A program made the translations under genes and the position numbers. DNA of 64,000 bases from an uncultured Lachnospiraceae bacterium (GTDB lineage: Bacteria; Bacillota; Clostridia; Lachnospirales; Lachnospiraceae): NCBI GenBank assembly GCA_910579505.1, contig CAJTTZ010000015.1, forward strand, positions 13,151 to 77,150, given 5' to 3'. A model generated the notes under the pieces. The model saw only the letters and a program-made list of their open reading frames with translations. It ran no database searches and was not told the DNA's origin. Below, piece by piece: positions 1 to 9,029 of the stretch; the stretch's first letter is position 1; each line of letters starts with the position of its first letter.

Positions 1-920
1 AGAATCTGGTAATTGCCAGAGTGAATGATTATGTGAATGTACGGGACATTCCGAGCGAGGACGGCGAGATCGTCGGCAAACTTTACAATAAGTCCGTCGG
101 CAGCTTTATCGAGGAGGAGGACGGCTGGTATAAGATCAGCTCCGGCTCCGTCGAGGGATATGTAAAAGGCGAGTTCTGCGTGACCGGGGATGAGGCTGTG
201 GATTACGCGAAGGAAGTGGGAACACGTATCGCGACCGTTACGACCACGACATTGAAGGTTCGTGAGCAGCCCGGTCTGGATGAAGCGGTTCTGGGTCTGG
301 TTCCGATTGAGGACGAACTGATTGTCACAGAGGAAATGGACGGCTGGGTAAAGGTAAATATCGAGGAAGGTGACGGCTATGTCTCCATGGATTACGTTAC
401 CCTTTCCACAGAGTTTGTAAAGGCGGAGTCGGTAGCCGAGGAGAAGGCGAGACTTGCCAAGGAGGAAGAGGCAAGAAAGGCGGCGCAGGCAGCGGCGAGA
501 AAGAAAACTTCCGAAAACGCGGCGTCCGGCAGCAAGGTCGAGGAAGGCGGCAAGACTTATGCGAACCCGACCGGAAGTACGGGAGCCGATGTGGTACAGT
601 TTGCGAGACAGTTTGTGGGTAATCCCTATGTGTACGGCGGCACCAGCCTGACAAACGGTGCGGACTGCTCCGGGTTTGTTATGAGCGTATATAAGAACTT
701 TGGCGTAAATCTGCCCCATTCTTCGGCGGCAGACAGAAGCGTGGGAGCGGCTGTAAACGGTCTGGAAAACGCGCAGCCCGGCGATATCATCTGTTATTCG
801 GGCCATGTGGGAATTTACGCGGGCAACGGGCAGATCGTGCATGCATCCACATCCAGAACAGGTATTATCGAATCCAGCGCAACCTACCGTTCGATTCTTT
901 CCATCAGAAGAATCCTCTAA
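1..920 (+). CDS. SH3-domain NlpC/P60 cell-wall hydrolase, 5' truncated by window edge
   Basis: Probable secreted peptidoglycan endopeptidase. The open frame continues to the left edge (codons from base 3), and the GTG at 21 lies inside an SH3 repeat, so the true start is upstream. Visible order: two bacterial SH3 repeats (visible residues about 1-60 and 65-130, each with a DGWYKI or DGWVKV type core and a GYV end), a charged Ala/Lys/Glu linker (about 135-180), then a C-terminal NlpC/P60 domain. The catalytic Cys is in DCSGF, followed by the His of GHVGIY and a third polar site in HAS. SH3 repeats in this family bind cell wall and the C40 peptidase cuts stem peptides. It is followed by a hairpin at 959-986. 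Family assignment is firm; the exact substrate is inferred. Confidence 0.93.
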   Translation, partial: NLVIARVNDYVNVRDIPSEDGEIVGKLYNKSVGSFIEEEDGWYKISSGSVEGYVKGEFCVTGDEAVDYAKEVGTRIATVTTTTLKVREQPGLDEAVLGLVPIEDELIVTEEMDGWVKVNIEEGDGYVSMDYVTLSTEFVKAESVAEEKARLAKEEEARKAAQAAARKKTSENAASGSKVEEGGKTYANPTGSTGADVVQFARQFVGNPYVYGGTSLTNGADCSGFVMSVYKNFGVNLPHSSAADRSVGAAVNGLENAQPGDIICYSGHVGIYAGNGQIVHASTSRTGIIESSATYRSILSIRRIL

Positions 921-958
921 GAACGGCGCTGCAGTGAAAGACAGAAAACAATGATAAG

Positions 959-986
959 CGGGGGACATTCCAGTGGGATGCCCCCG
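959..986 (+). terminator. Probable terminator after NlpC/P60 gene
   Basis: A hairpin with a G-rich left arm (cgggggacattcc) and a complementary right arm (gggatgcccccg) lies 40 bases after the stop. The following T-run is weak (ttcttgt). Confidence 0.6.
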
Positions 987-1236
987 TTCTTGTCTGTAAC
1001 CAGGTTCATACGCGCATGATTTTGTGAACTATTCACAAAAGTTTTAGTAAACAGTGAGCGGGTGTTAAATTTTAACTACAATTTATACACATAGAAATAC
1101 GGATTTAGCGCATGAAATGGTTTTATGCACGGATTTATCCACCGTATCCACAACTTTTTGACCGGGTCGATCATTTTATTTATGGAAACCGAAGGAACGT
1201 ATGTTTTGTGAATTTTCTCTAAATGGGAGCAAATTG
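987..1236. other. Intergenic stretch without a recognised gene
   Basis: AT-rich spacer between the NlpC/P60 terminator and the hpf promoter. I see short inverted motifs (tgtgaactattcaca near 1022) and several ttatccac/tatccaca-like words near 1135-1155 that resemble DnaA boxes by chance-level similarity. No ORF with a ribosome site is visible. Confidence 0.4.
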
Positions 1237-1266
1237 TTGCAATAGAATAGTAAAATATGGTATACT
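1237..1266 (+). promoter_or_regulatory. Sigma-A promoter of hpf (extended -10)
   Basis: TTGCAA at 1237-1242 and TATACT at 1261-1266, spacing 18, with TG one base before the -10 (extended -10). It lies about 50 bases before the hpf start. Confidence 0.65.
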
Positions 1267-1314
1267 GTTTCCATAAGCATTGCTTAGAACTCCAATTGGA
1301 AGGGGATGATCTGG

Positions 1315-1842
1315 ATGAAATTTAACATTGTCGGGAAAAACATCGAGGTAACAGATGGGCTGCGGGCAGCAGTGGAGGAAAAAATCGGTAAACTGGAGAA
1401 GTTTTTTACCGAGGATACAGAGGTGCATGTCACACTCAGCGTAGAGAAGGACCGTCAGAAGATTGAAGTGACAATTCCTGTGAAGGGTAATATCATTCGC
1501 TCCGAGCAGGTCAGCAGCGACATGTATGTGTCAATTGACCTGGTAGAGGAGATTATCGAGAGACAGCTTAAGAAATATAAGAATAAGCTGGTGGACAAGA
1601 AGCAGGGAGCGGGCTTTTTCCGTCAGGAGTTTATCGAAAAGGATTACATGGACGAGGAGGAAGTGCAGATCATCCGCACGAAGAAGTTCGATATTAAACC
1701 CATGTACCCGGAAGATGCCTGCGTACAGATGGAACTTCTCGGCCACAACTTTTTCGTATTCTGTAATGCAGAGACGGATCAGGTGAACGTCGTTTATAAG
1801 AGAAAGGGCAGCACTTACGGGCTGATTGAGCCTGAGTTTTAA
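1315..1842 (+). CDS. hpf: Long-form ribosome hibernation promoting factor HPF
   Basis: Cytoplasmic ribosome-binding protein of 175 residues. The N-terminal S30AE domain (about 1-100, starting KFNIVGKNIEVTDGLR) binds the decoding region of idle 30S subunits. The C-terminal domain (about 118-175, with YPEDACVQMELLGHNFFVF) is the dimerisation module that joins two 70S ribosomes into 100S particles. Both domains are present, so this is the long form usual in Firmicutes. An earlier ATG at 1306 abuts the GGAAGGGG ribosome site, so ATG 1315 with normal spacing is preferred. It is a single-gene unit with its own promoter at 1237-1266 and a convergent hairpin at 1867-1893. Confidence 0.95.
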   Translation: MKFNIVGKNIEVTDGLRAAVEEKIGKLEKFFTEDTEVHVTLSVEKDRQKIEVTIPVKGNIIRSEQVSSDMYVSIDLVEEIIERQLKKYKNKLVDKKQGAGFFRQEFIEKDYMDEEEVQIIRTKKFDIKPMYPEDACVQMELLGHNFFVFCNAETDQVNVVYKRKGSTYGLIEPEF

Positions 1843-1866
1843 AGAAATGGTTATACTGACGGCGCG

Positions 1867-1893
1867 GCGGGCAGGGAGATTTTTCCTGCCTGC
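1867..1893. terminator. Convergent-gene hairpin between hpf and the minus-strand gene
   Basis: Arms gcgggcagg and cctgcctgc enclose a loop. It sits directly between the hpf stop and the stop of the minus-strand gene, so it probably ends transcription from both sides. Confidence 0.5.
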
Positions 1894-2241
1894 TTATACA
1901 TTTCGGTACATTGTCAGTTTTACCCGGTCTTCAGCAAGCTCGATTTCCGCGCGGTCTATCATCATGCCGACTAAGAGAAGCTGGCTCGTTTCGCCGGGAT
2001 CGCCGCTGCCGGCGAGCTCCCAGTAGATATCTCCCATGCCGTCGTTTTTCTGTCCGTTCAGATATTGGTCCAGATGGGAAACTTTGTCCGAGAAAGCCGG
2101 GGCGAAGTCCGCTTCCAGACGAATCGTGACCTCGCTTTCCTGCCGTTCGATCCGGGTGTCGATATAGGACGCCTCCAGCGCAAAGAAAAACATGGTCAGT
2201 TCCTCGACGATCTTGGCGGTCTTTTTTTCTTCGTGTGTCAT
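1894..2241 (-). CDS. Unknown conserved small protein (115 aa)
   Basis: I do not recognise a family. The protein is soluble, acidic, and contains no membrane segment. It opens MTHEEKKTAKIVEEL and has an alternating beta-like stretch with IRLEADF. The start chosen is ATG 2241, preceded by GGAGA at normal distance; an upstream ATG at 2253 and a TTG at 2262 are alternatives. It begins 42 bases after the stop of the DUF1576 membrane protein gene and runs in the same direction, so the two are likely co-transcribed. Function unknown; the partner suggests, weakly, a role linked to that membrane protein. Confidence 0.75.
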   Translation of the reverse strand: MTHEEKKTAKIVEELTMFFFALEASYIDTRIERQESEVTIRLEADFAPAFSDKVSHLDQYLNGQKNDGMGDIYWELAGSGDPGETSQLLLVGMMIDRAEIELAEDRVKLTMYRNV

Positions 2242-2282
2242 GGTAATCTCCATTCTGCGCAAGATTTGCGCTTCCGTTACTT

Positions 2283-3569
2283 TCAGTGTCTGTTTTTCCG
2301 TTCTTTCTTAGTCTGAAATCCTTTGATAAAACTTTCCAGTGCCGGCACGAGCACGATGGCGACCAGACCGGTGGAGAAGCCGTTGTTGTACAAATTTAAC
2401 CCGCCGTAGAGGGAGGAGGAACATACCACAACTGCGGCGTGCAGCATGCCGGCGATGACTCCGGCAAGGATGCCGAACTGCCCGGCGATGGGAGAAAGCC
2501 CGACGGCGAACACGGCGCCCATCTGGATTCCGGGCGTGGTGGGCTGCATGTGGTTGAAGAAAGTGGAGAGAAGGACGCCTGCCAGCACCGGCAGATAATT
2601 TTTGGCATGGACGCCGAAGGCGGCAAACCCGAATGCAGTCAGGACAGCGCCGACCACAGGGCCGGACAGGTCGCCGCCGATCAGCACGATATAGGTGGTG
2701 CACAGCAGACCGATGATTCCCATATTGACCAATGTAACCGGTGCGCCGTCCATCAGGACAAAATCGGCGACCGCACGGCCGGGATGGCGCATCAGCCTGA
2801 GAAGGGCGCGCATGCCGTTCCCGTTCAGGTACATGCCAAAAAGCAGGGCCGCCGCAAAATACAGGTACAGACCGGCGAGCAGCCAGAAGGGACGGCCGTA
2901 GCTCCAGATGAACACGTCATTGCTTTCCAGACCGAAAGACTGCAGGACGCACATCATGACAAAGGCGAAAAGGCCGCCGGCAAATCCCATGTTAAATAGG
3001 TTGTAGCCCATGTGCATGGAGGCGGTATGTACGGAGAGCGGCGGCAGCACAAAGCCGGAAAAAATACCGACGGCTACAGCGATTCCCAGATTGAGCCCAA
3101 AGGAAAAAGGCAGAAGATAGACAAGCTCCGTCACCATGGGAGCCAGACAGGAGCCGAAGAGGGCCGTATAAATATAGCGGCTCATGCCCGTGCGGTGAAA
3201 TCTTGCATAGAGCCAGGTCCCAAGCAGCATTGGCAGGACGTTTACCGGGTTTTTGCCAAAAAGCGCGAAACCGGCGTTGATATAGAGGACCGCCATGGTG
3301 AGACCGGTGAAGGGGATTTTCTGCCGGCGGATCAGAAGGATGGCAAGACTCAGCACAAGCCCCGCGTTAAAGAAGGCGGCGCCAAATCCGGCAAGCGCAA
3401 AGTAATCCGTCACAAGGGCGTCCCTTGTAAGCACGATGGTAACCATGCCGCGCATAAGCTCTCCCGGCGGAGCCAGAAGAAAGGCGGCTGTAAACAGGAG
3501 AAGGGCCGTCGCAGAGCTGAATGCGAACATTTCCTTTCCTGCCAGTGAGTTTCTGATTTTTTCAGTCAT
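2283..3569 (-). CDS. DUF1576 family multi-pass membrane protein
   Basis: Integral membrane protein of 428 residues with about 10-12 hydrophobic segments and many Gly-rich turns, matching my recollection of the DUF1576 family of Firmicutes; the transported molecule is unknown. A much longer frame exists upstream (to 3887), but the extra N-terminus is Arg/Cys/Pro-rich and lies inside the divergent M23 gene. The start at 3569 has GGGAGG eight bases ahead and opens MTEKIRNSLAGKEMFAF, directly before the first membrane segment. A sigma-A promoter sits at 3607-3635. It heads a two-gene minus-strand unit with the 115-aa protein. Confidence 0.85.
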   Translation of the reverse strand: MTEKIRNSLAGKEMFAFSSATALLLFTAAFLLAPPGELMRGMVTIVLTRDALVTDYFALAGFGAAFFNAGLVLSLAILLIRRQKIPFTGLTMAVLYINAGFALFGKNPVNVLPMLLGTWLYARFHRTGMSRYIYTALFGSCLAPMVTELVYLLPFSFGLNLGIAVAVGIFSGFVLPPLSVHTASMHMGYNLFNMGFAGGLFAFVMMCVLQSFGLESNDVFIWSYGRPFWLLAGLYLYFAAALLFGMYLNGNGMRALLRLMRHPGRAVADFVLMDGAPVTLVNMGIIGLLCTTYIVLIGGDLSGPVVGAVLTAFGFAAFGVHAKNYLPVLAGVLLSTFFNHMQPTTPGIQMGAVFAVGLSPIAGQFGILAGVIAGMLHAAVVVCSSSLYGGLNLYNNGFSTGLVAIVLVPALESFIKGFQTKKERKNRH

Positions 3570-3606
3570 AGGCAGAGCCTCCCACAAAAGAATCAAATAT
3601 ATTCCT

Positions 3607-3635
3607 ATCATAACAAGATATGCGGCGGGGGACAA
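3607..3635 (-). promoter_or_regulatory. Sigma-A promoter of the DUF1576 gene
   Basis: On the minus strand TTGTCC (3635-3630) and TATGAT (3612-3607) are separated by 17 bases, 38 bases before the start codon. Confidence 0.6.
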
Positions 3636-3736
3636 TGTGATATTTGTCTTTGGCTGCGATTCAGTTCGCCCGCTTCTGACATAACAGGATTTTGACATAC
3701 ATATATTTAGTGTGAAAAGAGCGCGTGGAGGCCGGC

Positions 3737-4828
3737 ATGAAATATAACAGGGGACGGGGGCGCGGCAGGATGGCCGCAGGAATCGGGGCGCTTTTGATGC
3801 TTGTCCTTGGCTGTGTATGCATTTTGGGAGAGCTGTCCGGGAAGTGGCAGATGCCTGTCTGGCAGGGAATCGGCAAAGACCGTACACAGGGGCAGGCGGT
3901 AGAAGTAACTGCTGACGGAAACTATATCAAGTGGGTGGAGTTCCATGTTACGGAGGAGGCCATGGCGGCTGCCTATGATCTTGATGTGGAAACTTACAGG
4001 GATGAGGTTCACCTCAACTGGATTGAACTTCTGTCGTATGCTGCCGCAAAGAGCGGGGGGAAGTTTGATAAAGGCAGCGTCCGAAAAATTCAGGAGACAG
4101 CGGAAAAACTGAAAAGCGGTGACAGTACGATGGAAGAGCTGGCAGAGGGGATGGAGTATTACGATTATTATCTGGAGGCATATACGGCGGTGCTCGGCGG
4201 CATGATGGGGGAATTTACGCTGGATGGCAGACCCGTCTACGGACTGAAAGCTTTTTCACCCATAGCAAAAGGCTTTGACTACAGCCACTATGATGATTTC
4301 GGGTCCTCGCGCAGCTACGGCTATGCAAGACCCCATCTGGGTCATGACATGATGGGGCTGATCGGCACGCCAATCATCGCTGTGGAATCCGGCTACGTGG
4401 AGGCGCTTGGCTGGAACCAGTACGGCGGATGGCGCATCGGTATCCGCAGCTTCGACGGGAAACGCTACTATTATTACGCCCATCTGCGCCAGAATTATCC
4501 CTATGCGGAGGGACTTGAGGAAGGCAGCATTGTGACAGCTGGCGATGTGATCGGTTATATGGGGCATACGGGTTACAGTACCAAGGAAAATGTAAACAAT
4601 ATAAAGACGGTGCATCTGCACTGGGGGCTGCAGCTTATCTTTGACGAATCCCAGAAAGAGGGCAGCAACGAGATATGGGTGGATTGCTATGCGCTTTCCA
4701 AATTCCTGTATCGCAACAGGTGCGAGGTGGAAAAAGTCGGGGATTCCAGGGAGTGGAGGAGGGTGGTGCCTATGACAGACCCGGCTGCGGATGCGTACAG
4801 AGAGAAAACAAAAATGCCGGTTCAATAA
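3737..4828 (+). CDS. Membrane-anchored M23 family metallopeptidase
   Basis: Probable cell-wall endopeptidase or LytM-fold factor of 363 residues. A basic N-terminus (RGRGRGR) is followed by one membrane segment (about 15-32), placing the rest outside. Residues about 45-150 are an unassigned helical region. The M23 domain is at about 175-310: PHLGHDMMG supplies the first zinc His and Asp, and VHLHWG gives the HxH motif, so the zinc site looks intact. GGAGG lies five bases before ATG 3737; an upstream GTG at 3725 is less likely. It is transcribed divergently from the DUF1576 gene. The architecture (TM plus extracytoplasmic M23) recalls sporulation peptidases, but this is inference only. Confidence 0.88.
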   Translation: MKYNRGRGRGRMAAGIGALLMLVLGCVCILGELSGKWQMPVWQGIGKDRTQGQAVEVTADGNYIKWVEFHVTEEAMAAAYDLDVETYRDEVHLNWIELLSYAAAKSGGKFDKGSVRKIQETAEKLKSGDSTMEELAEGMEYYDYYLEAYTAVLGGMMGEFTLDGRPVYGLKAFSPIAKGFDYSHYDDFGSSRSYGYARPHLGHDMMGLIGTPIIAVESGYVEALGWNQYGGWRIGIRSFDGKRYYYYAHLRQNYPYAEGLEEGSIVTAGDVIGYMGHTGYSTKENVNNIKTVHLHWGLQLIFDESQKEGSNEIWVDCYALSKFLYRNRCEVEKVGDSREWRRVVPMTDPAADAYREKTKMPVQ

Positions 4829-4878
4829 GGGCATTAGCAAAATGCACGAAAAGTAACCCGGATCAGTAAAATAAATTG

Positions 4879-4907
4879 TTGAAAGTAAGTATAAATTCAG
4901 ATATACT
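4879..4907 (+). promoter_or_regulatory. Sigma-A promoter of the chemoreceptor gene
   Basis: TTGAAA at 4879-4884 and TATACT at 4902-4907 with 17-base spacing, about 67 bases before the start codon. Confidence 0.65.
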
Positions 4908-4974
4908 TTTTATGGAACTATTTATTTTGCACAGGTGCTTTTTGCAGCCGGAAATGGGGTATAGGAGAAGGATT

Positions 4975-6669
4975 ATGGGGAAAAGGGAAAACAAGGTATC
5001 GGGAAAGAAGAGTCAGGCGGCGCAGTTGAAAGGGCTGGTGCAGCAGGCGCTGATATCGGTGGCAGTAGGCGCGGTGCTGCTCCTGGGATTTATCTTTTTT
5101 AACATTTGTATGTCAGGTATACAAACTGCGCAGGTCAATACGACTGTGGCGCTGAACCAGTATCGCACCGCGTCAAAGACGCTGACTTATGACATACAGT
5201 CTTATGCCGTTACGGGGGACCAGAGTTATTATGACGGCTACATGAAGGAACTGAATCAGGACCAGAACAGGGAAAAGGCGCTTGCGACACTGGAAAAATG
5301 TTCGCTCAAGGAGAGCGAGTGGACGAGCCTAAACCAGATTGCCGAGATGTCAAATCAGCTTGTCCCGCTGGAGGAGCAGGCGATTGCGTATGTGCAGGCG
5401 GGAGATCTGGAAGCTGCGCAGGCGTGTGTGTTCAGCGCAGAGTACGGAAATTCGGTGGCGCAGATCAACCGGCAGACGGACGAGACGATCCAGAACATTC
5501 TGGCGAGAAAAGACGGCAGAATGACAGGAATGAAGATAATGCAGTATCTGATCGAGGCACTGTTTGCCCTGTCCTTTTTGTATCTTGTGAGGGAATTTAT
5601 CAAGACCATCAAGTTTTCCGAGAAGGAACTTCTGGAGCCTATCGTAAAAGTGTCGGATCAGATGGAAGTGCTCGCCGGAGGGGAATTCCATGTGGAGCTT
5701 GACCTGGAGGCGGATGAGAGCGAGGTCGGAAGAATGGTTGCCGCCATCGCGTTTATGAAGGAAAATCTGCTCGGCATGATACAGGAGATTACCCAGACGC
5801 TGGAAAAGATGGGCAACGGAAATTACCGGGTGGAGATCAGGCAGGAGTACGTGGGTGAATTTATTTCGATCAAGGATTCCCTTGTGCAGATCGCGGAGAA
5901 GATGCGGGAAACGCTCGGAACGATCCGCAATGTTTCGGGGCAGATTGACAGCGGTTCGGAGCAGCTTGCATTTGCGGCGCAGGATCTGGCTGAGAACTGT
6001 ACCCTGCAGGCAGCGCAGGTATCAGAGCTGATGACGGCCTTTGACGCCATGACGAAGAGCATGGAAGAGAACGCCCATGAGGCGGAGGCGTCTGCAACTA
6101 TGGCGGCAGCGGCGGGCGCGACGCTGTCAAAGGGCAATGAGAAACTGCAGGAACTGAAAGGCTCCATCCAGGAAATCGGCAGATGCTCCGAGCAGATCAG
6201 CACGATTATAGAGGCGATTGAGGATATTGCGTCCCAGACCAATCTGCTTGCCTTAAACGCGGCGATTGAGGCGGCGAGAGCGGGCGAGGCCGGAAAGGGA
6301 TTTGCCGTTGTGGCGGAGCAGGTGAAAAATCTGGCAAATGAGTCGGCAAACGCGGCGGGCAGGACGACGGAACTGATTGAGACGACCATTTCTGTAATGG
6401 ACAAGAGTATATCCATTGCGGAAGAGACGGAAGCCAACATGAAACAGGTGATGTCCGACGCGAAAGAGGCAACCGAGAAGATGGGGCAGATCGAGCAGAT
6501 ACTTAAGCGGGATACGGAGCGGATGCAGGAACTGAACGTAAATGTGACGCAGGTTTCCTCGGCTGTCGATAACAATTCCGCAACTTCACAGGAGACAGCT
6601 GCAGTCAGCACGGAGCAGAAGTCGCAGGTGGAGACAATGGTAGAGTTAATGGAAAGATTTGAGATTTAA
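4975..6669 (+). CDS. Methyl-accepting chemotaxis protein
   Basis: Transmembrane chemoreceptor of 564 residues that would signal to CheA/CheW. Domains in order: short basic N-terminus, TM1 (about 23-45), a periplasmic-type helical sensor (about 46-185, four-helix-bundle like), TM2 (about 187-203), HAMP region (about 205-265), then the cytoplasmic methyl-accepting coiled coil. The conserved hairpin tip is present (QTNLLALNAAIEAARAGE, then GKGFAVVAEQVKNLA). There is no C-terminal CheR-docking pentapeptide. The start at 4975 has AGGAGAAGG ahead; the longer upstream frame lacks a ribosome site. It stands alone with its own promoter. The ligand cannot be read from sequence. Confidence 0.93.
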   Translation: MGKRENKVSGKKSQAAQLKGLVQQALISVAVGAVLLLGFIFFNICMSGIQTAQVNTTVALNQYRTASKTLTYDIQSYAVTGDQSYYDGYMKELNQDQNREKALATLEKCSLKESEWTSLNQIAEMSNQLVPLEEQAIAYVQAGDLEAAQACVFSAEYGNSVAQINRQTDETIQNILARKDGRMTGMKIMQYLIEALFALSFLYLVREFIKTIKFSEKELLEPIVKVSDQMEVLAGGEFHVELDLEADESEVGRMVAAIAFMKENLLGMIQEITQTLEKMGNGNYRVEIRQEYVGEFISIKDSLVQIAEKMRETLGTIRNVSGQIDSGSEQLAFAAQDLAENCTLQAAQVSELMTAFDAMTKSMEENAHEAEASATMAAAAGATLSKGNEKLQELKGSIQEIGRCSEQISTIIEAIEDIASQTNLLALNAAIEAARAGEAGKGFAVVAEQVKNLANESANAAGRTTELIETTISVMDKSISIAEETEANMKQVMSDAKEATEKMGQIEQILKRDTERMQELNVNVTQVSSAVDNNSATSQETAAVSTEQKSQVETMVELMERFEI

Positions 6670-6697
6670 GCGGGTCTATGGCCGGCCTGAAAGTGGA

Positions 6698-6726
6698 TTG
6701 CAAAAACGAAATCCCTATGATACAAT
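6698..6726 (+). promoter_or_regulatory. Sigma-A promoter of the butyryl-CoA operon
   Basis: TTGCAA at 6698-6703 and TACAAT at 6721-6726, spacing 17, with TG one base before the -10. It gives a leader of about 95 bases before thl. Confidence 0.7.
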
Positions 6727-6824
6727 AGAAACGGCGGACAATGACAAAAAAATAACAATCGTCGGCAAGCCTTGATTACAGGGCTTTTCACTAAAAAAAT
6801 ATTACAAATATGGAGGAGAGAAAA

Positions 6825-8006
6825 ATGGCAAAAAAAGTTGTTTTGGCAGGCGCCTGCCGTACGGCAATCGGCACGATGGGCGGGGGCTTGAGCACCACAC
6901 CGGCAGCAGAGCTTGGAGCAATCGTTATTAAGGAGGCGCTGAACAGGGCAGGCGTGGCTCCCGACAAGGTAGACCAGGTGTATATGGGTTGTGTTATTCA
7001 GGCAGGACAGGGTCAGAACGTGGCACGCCAGTCTTCCATTAAAGCGGGCATTCCCAACGAGGTTCCTGCGGTTACCATCAACGTGGTATGCGGTTCCGGC
7101 TTAAACTGCGTGAACATGGCTGCACAGATGATCCAGGCGGGCGACGCAGACATCGTGGTAGCGGGCGGTATGGAGAACATGTCCATGGCTCCTTACGCTG
7201 TGATGCAGGGTCGTTACGGCTACAGAATGAACAATGGCACTCTGGTAGATACCATGGTAAATGATGCCCTCTGGGATGCTTTCAATAACTATCATATGAT
7301 TATGACTGCGGACAACATCTGCAGGGAGTGGGGCCTTACCCGCGAGGAGCTCGATGAGTTTGCGTTAAAGAGCCAGCAGAAGGCTGAGGCGGCACAGAAG
7401 AGCGGCGCGTTCGACAAGGAGATCGTGCCCGTTATGGTGAAGAAGAAAAAGGAAATGGTTGAGTTCAAGGTTGACGAAGGCCCGAGACCGGGTTCCACCA
7501 TCGAAGGACTGCAGAAACTCCGCCCGATCAATCCCGACGGTTTCGTGACGGCTGGTAACGCTTCCGGCATCAACGACGGTGCGGCTGCTATCGTTGTGAT
7601 GAGCGAGGAGAAAGCGAAAGAGCTCGGTGTGAAGCCTATGGCTACTTTCGTGGCAGGCGCGCTTGCAGGATGCAGACCCGAGATCATGGGTATCGGCCCT
7701 GTTCCGGCTACGAAGAAGGTTATGGAGAAAGCCGGCTACAAGATTGAAGATTTCGATATCATCGAGGCGAACGAGGCGTTTGCGGCACAGTCTGTTGCAG
7801 TGGGCAAGGAGCTTGGCATCGACGTAGACAAGCAGCTTAACCCGAACGGCGGCGCGATTGCGCTCGGTCATCCGGTAGGCGCTTCCGGCGCGCGTATCCT
7901 CGTAACCCTGCTTCACGAGATGCAGGAAAAGGGTGCGAAGAAGGGCCTGGCTACGCTGTGTATCGGTGGCGGTATGGGGTGTGCTACCATCGTAGAAATG
8001 GATTAA
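6825..8006 (+). CDS. thl: Acetyl-CoA acetyltransferase (thiolase)
   Basis: Condenses two acetyl-CoA to acetoacetyl-CoA, the first step of butyryl-CoA synthesis. At 393 residues it has the normal length. The acyl-enzyme Cys lies in NVVCGSGLN (about residue 88), the catalytic His in GHPVGASG, and the second Cys in CIGGGMG near the C-terminus. The start at ATG 6825 follows GGAGGAG; an upstream in-frame codon at 6810 overlaps that ribosome site. It is the first gene of the six-gene operon thl-crt-hbd-bcd-etfB-etfA, all on this strand. A 237-base gap with a long inverted repeat separates it from crt. Confidence 0.97.
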   Translation: MAKKVVLAGACRTAIGTMGGGLSTTPAAELGAIVIKEALNRAGVAPDKVDQVYMGCVIQAGQGQNVARQSSIKAGIPNEVPAVTINVVCGSGLNCVNMAAQMIQAGDADIVVAGGMENMSMAPYAVMQGRYGYRMNNGTLVDTMVNDALWDAFNNYHMIMTADNICREWGLTREELDEFALKSQQKAEAAQKSGAFDKEIVPVMVKKKKEMVEFKVDEGPRPGSTIEGLQKLRPINPDGFVTAGNASGINDGAAAIVVMSEEKAKELGVKPMATFVAGALAGCRPEIMGIGPVPATKKVMEKAGYKIEDFDIIEANEAFAAQSVAVGKELGIDVDKQLNPNGGAIALGHPVGASGARILVTLLHEMQEKGAKKGLATLCIGGGMGCATIVEMD

Positions 8007-8040
8007 AGGTTAGTGCAAGACTCATAGATAGTTGTTGAAA

Positions 8041-8173
8041 TTGTACAAATAGCATAACCAACGCAGACGCGCTTGCGCTCCATTCCGAGCGTAGCAGGCG
8101 CTAAACTCGTGAGAAACCTCGTTAAGCGCTGACGCTCTACAAGGGTCTGCTTATGGTTATACTATTTGCACAA
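8041..8173 (+). repeat. Long imperfect inverted repeat between thl and crt (family B)
   Basis: Outer arms of about 27 bases, 8041-8067 and 8146-8173, pair with few mismatches (left contains caaatagcataacca, right tggttatactatttg). The interior 8068-8145 holds further inverted repeats (gcgctaaactcg pairing with the region around ttaagcgc). The arm end CGCAGA/TCTGC matches the arm ends of the elements at 9952-10080 and 25434-25561. It ends about 70 bases before crt and is not followed by a T-run, so it does not look like an ordinary terminator. Confidence 0.7.
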
Positions 8174-8243
8174 TGAATGAAGCATTGTGATGCGTTTCGG
8201 AATTGTCGAAAATACAAAACAATTTAAGAAGGAGAACCTACAT

Positions 8244-9029
8244 ATGGAATTTGTATTGTATGAAGTGAAGGGGCAGGTTGGCGTGATTACGATCAATCGC
8301 GAGAAGGCGCTGAACGCCCTCAATTCTACCGTGCTTGACGAGTTGAATGAGGTGCTGGACGGTGTGAATCTGGATGAGGTGAGATGCCTGATCCTGACGG
8401 GCGCGGGCGAGAAATCCTTTGTGGCGGGCGCGGATATCGGCGAGATGAGCACGCTCACCAAGGCTGAGGGCGAGGCTTTCGGCAAGAAGGGAAACGATGT
8501 GTTCCGCAAGCTGGAGACATTCCCGATTCCCGTGATCGCTGCGGTAAACGGATTTGCACTGGGCGGCGGCTGCGAGATTTCCATGAGCTGCGATATCAGA
8601 ATCTGCTCCGACAATGCGGTATTCGGACAGCCTGAGGTGGGCCTTGGCATTACCCCCGGTTTCGGTGGCACGCAGAGACTGGCAAGAATCGTCGGTCCCG
8701 GCATGGCAAAGCAGATGATCTACACAGCTAGAAACATCAAGGCTGACGAGGCTCTTAGGATCGGTCTGGTAAACGCGGTATATCCGCAGGCGGAGCTGAT
8801 GGCGGCGGCTGAGAAGATGGCGGCAGGCATTGCGAAGAACGCACCTATCGCAGTCCGCAACTGCAAGAAGGCGATCAACGACGGCCTGGAGGCTGGCATG
8901 GACGAGGCGATTGTGATCGAGGAGAAGCTCTTCGGCGACTGCTTCGAGACAGAGGACCAGAAGTACGGCATGGCATTCTTCCTTGACAAGAACAAGGAGA
9001 AGGTGAAGGAGCCGTTCAAAAACTTATAG
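8244..9029 (+). CDS. crt: 3-hydroxybutyryl-CoA dehydratase (crotonase)
   Basis: Dehydrates 3-hydroxybutyryl-CoA to crotonyl-CoA. It is 261 residues, the family length. The oxyanion-hole region AGADIGEM and both catalytic glutamates are visible: one in GGGCEISMS and one in QPEVGLGITPGFGG. AAGGAG stands ahead of ATG 8244; an upstream in-frame ATG at 8187 lies in the intergenic element tail and has no ribosome site. It is followed 81 bases later by hbd. Confidence 0.97.
   Translation: MEFVLYEVKGQVGVITINREKALNALNSTVLDELNEVLDGVNLDEVRCLILTGAGEKSFVAGADIGEMSTLTKAEGEAFGKKGNDVFRKLETFPIPVIAAVNGFALGGGCEISMSCDIRICSDNAVFGQPEVGLGITPGFGGTQRLARIVGPGMAKQMIYTARNIKADEALRIGLVNAVYPQAELMAAAEKMAAGIAKNAPIAVRNCKKAINDGLEAGMDEAIVIEEKLFGDCFETEDQKYGMAFFLDKNKEKVKEPFKNL

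Noticed and set aside
1135..1160. Possible DnaA boxes (ttatccac-like words)
   Set aside because: Only one or two imperfect words, no dnaA/dnaN genes nearby, so an origin is not supported.
2439..3548. Long plus-strand frames opposite the DUF1576 gene
   Set aside because: They have shadow-type amino acid composition (His/Gln/Gly-rich), no ribosome sites, and the minus-strand gene explains the region.
5823..6611. 262-codon minus-strand frame inside the chemoreceptor gene
   Set aside because: Ser/Ala/Ile-rich mirror of the coiled coil; the plus-strand protein is clearly a chemoreceptor.
8041..8173. Element between thl and crt as an ordinary terminator
   Set aside because: It lies inside an operon whose next gene lacks a clear promoter, and no T-run follows the right arm.
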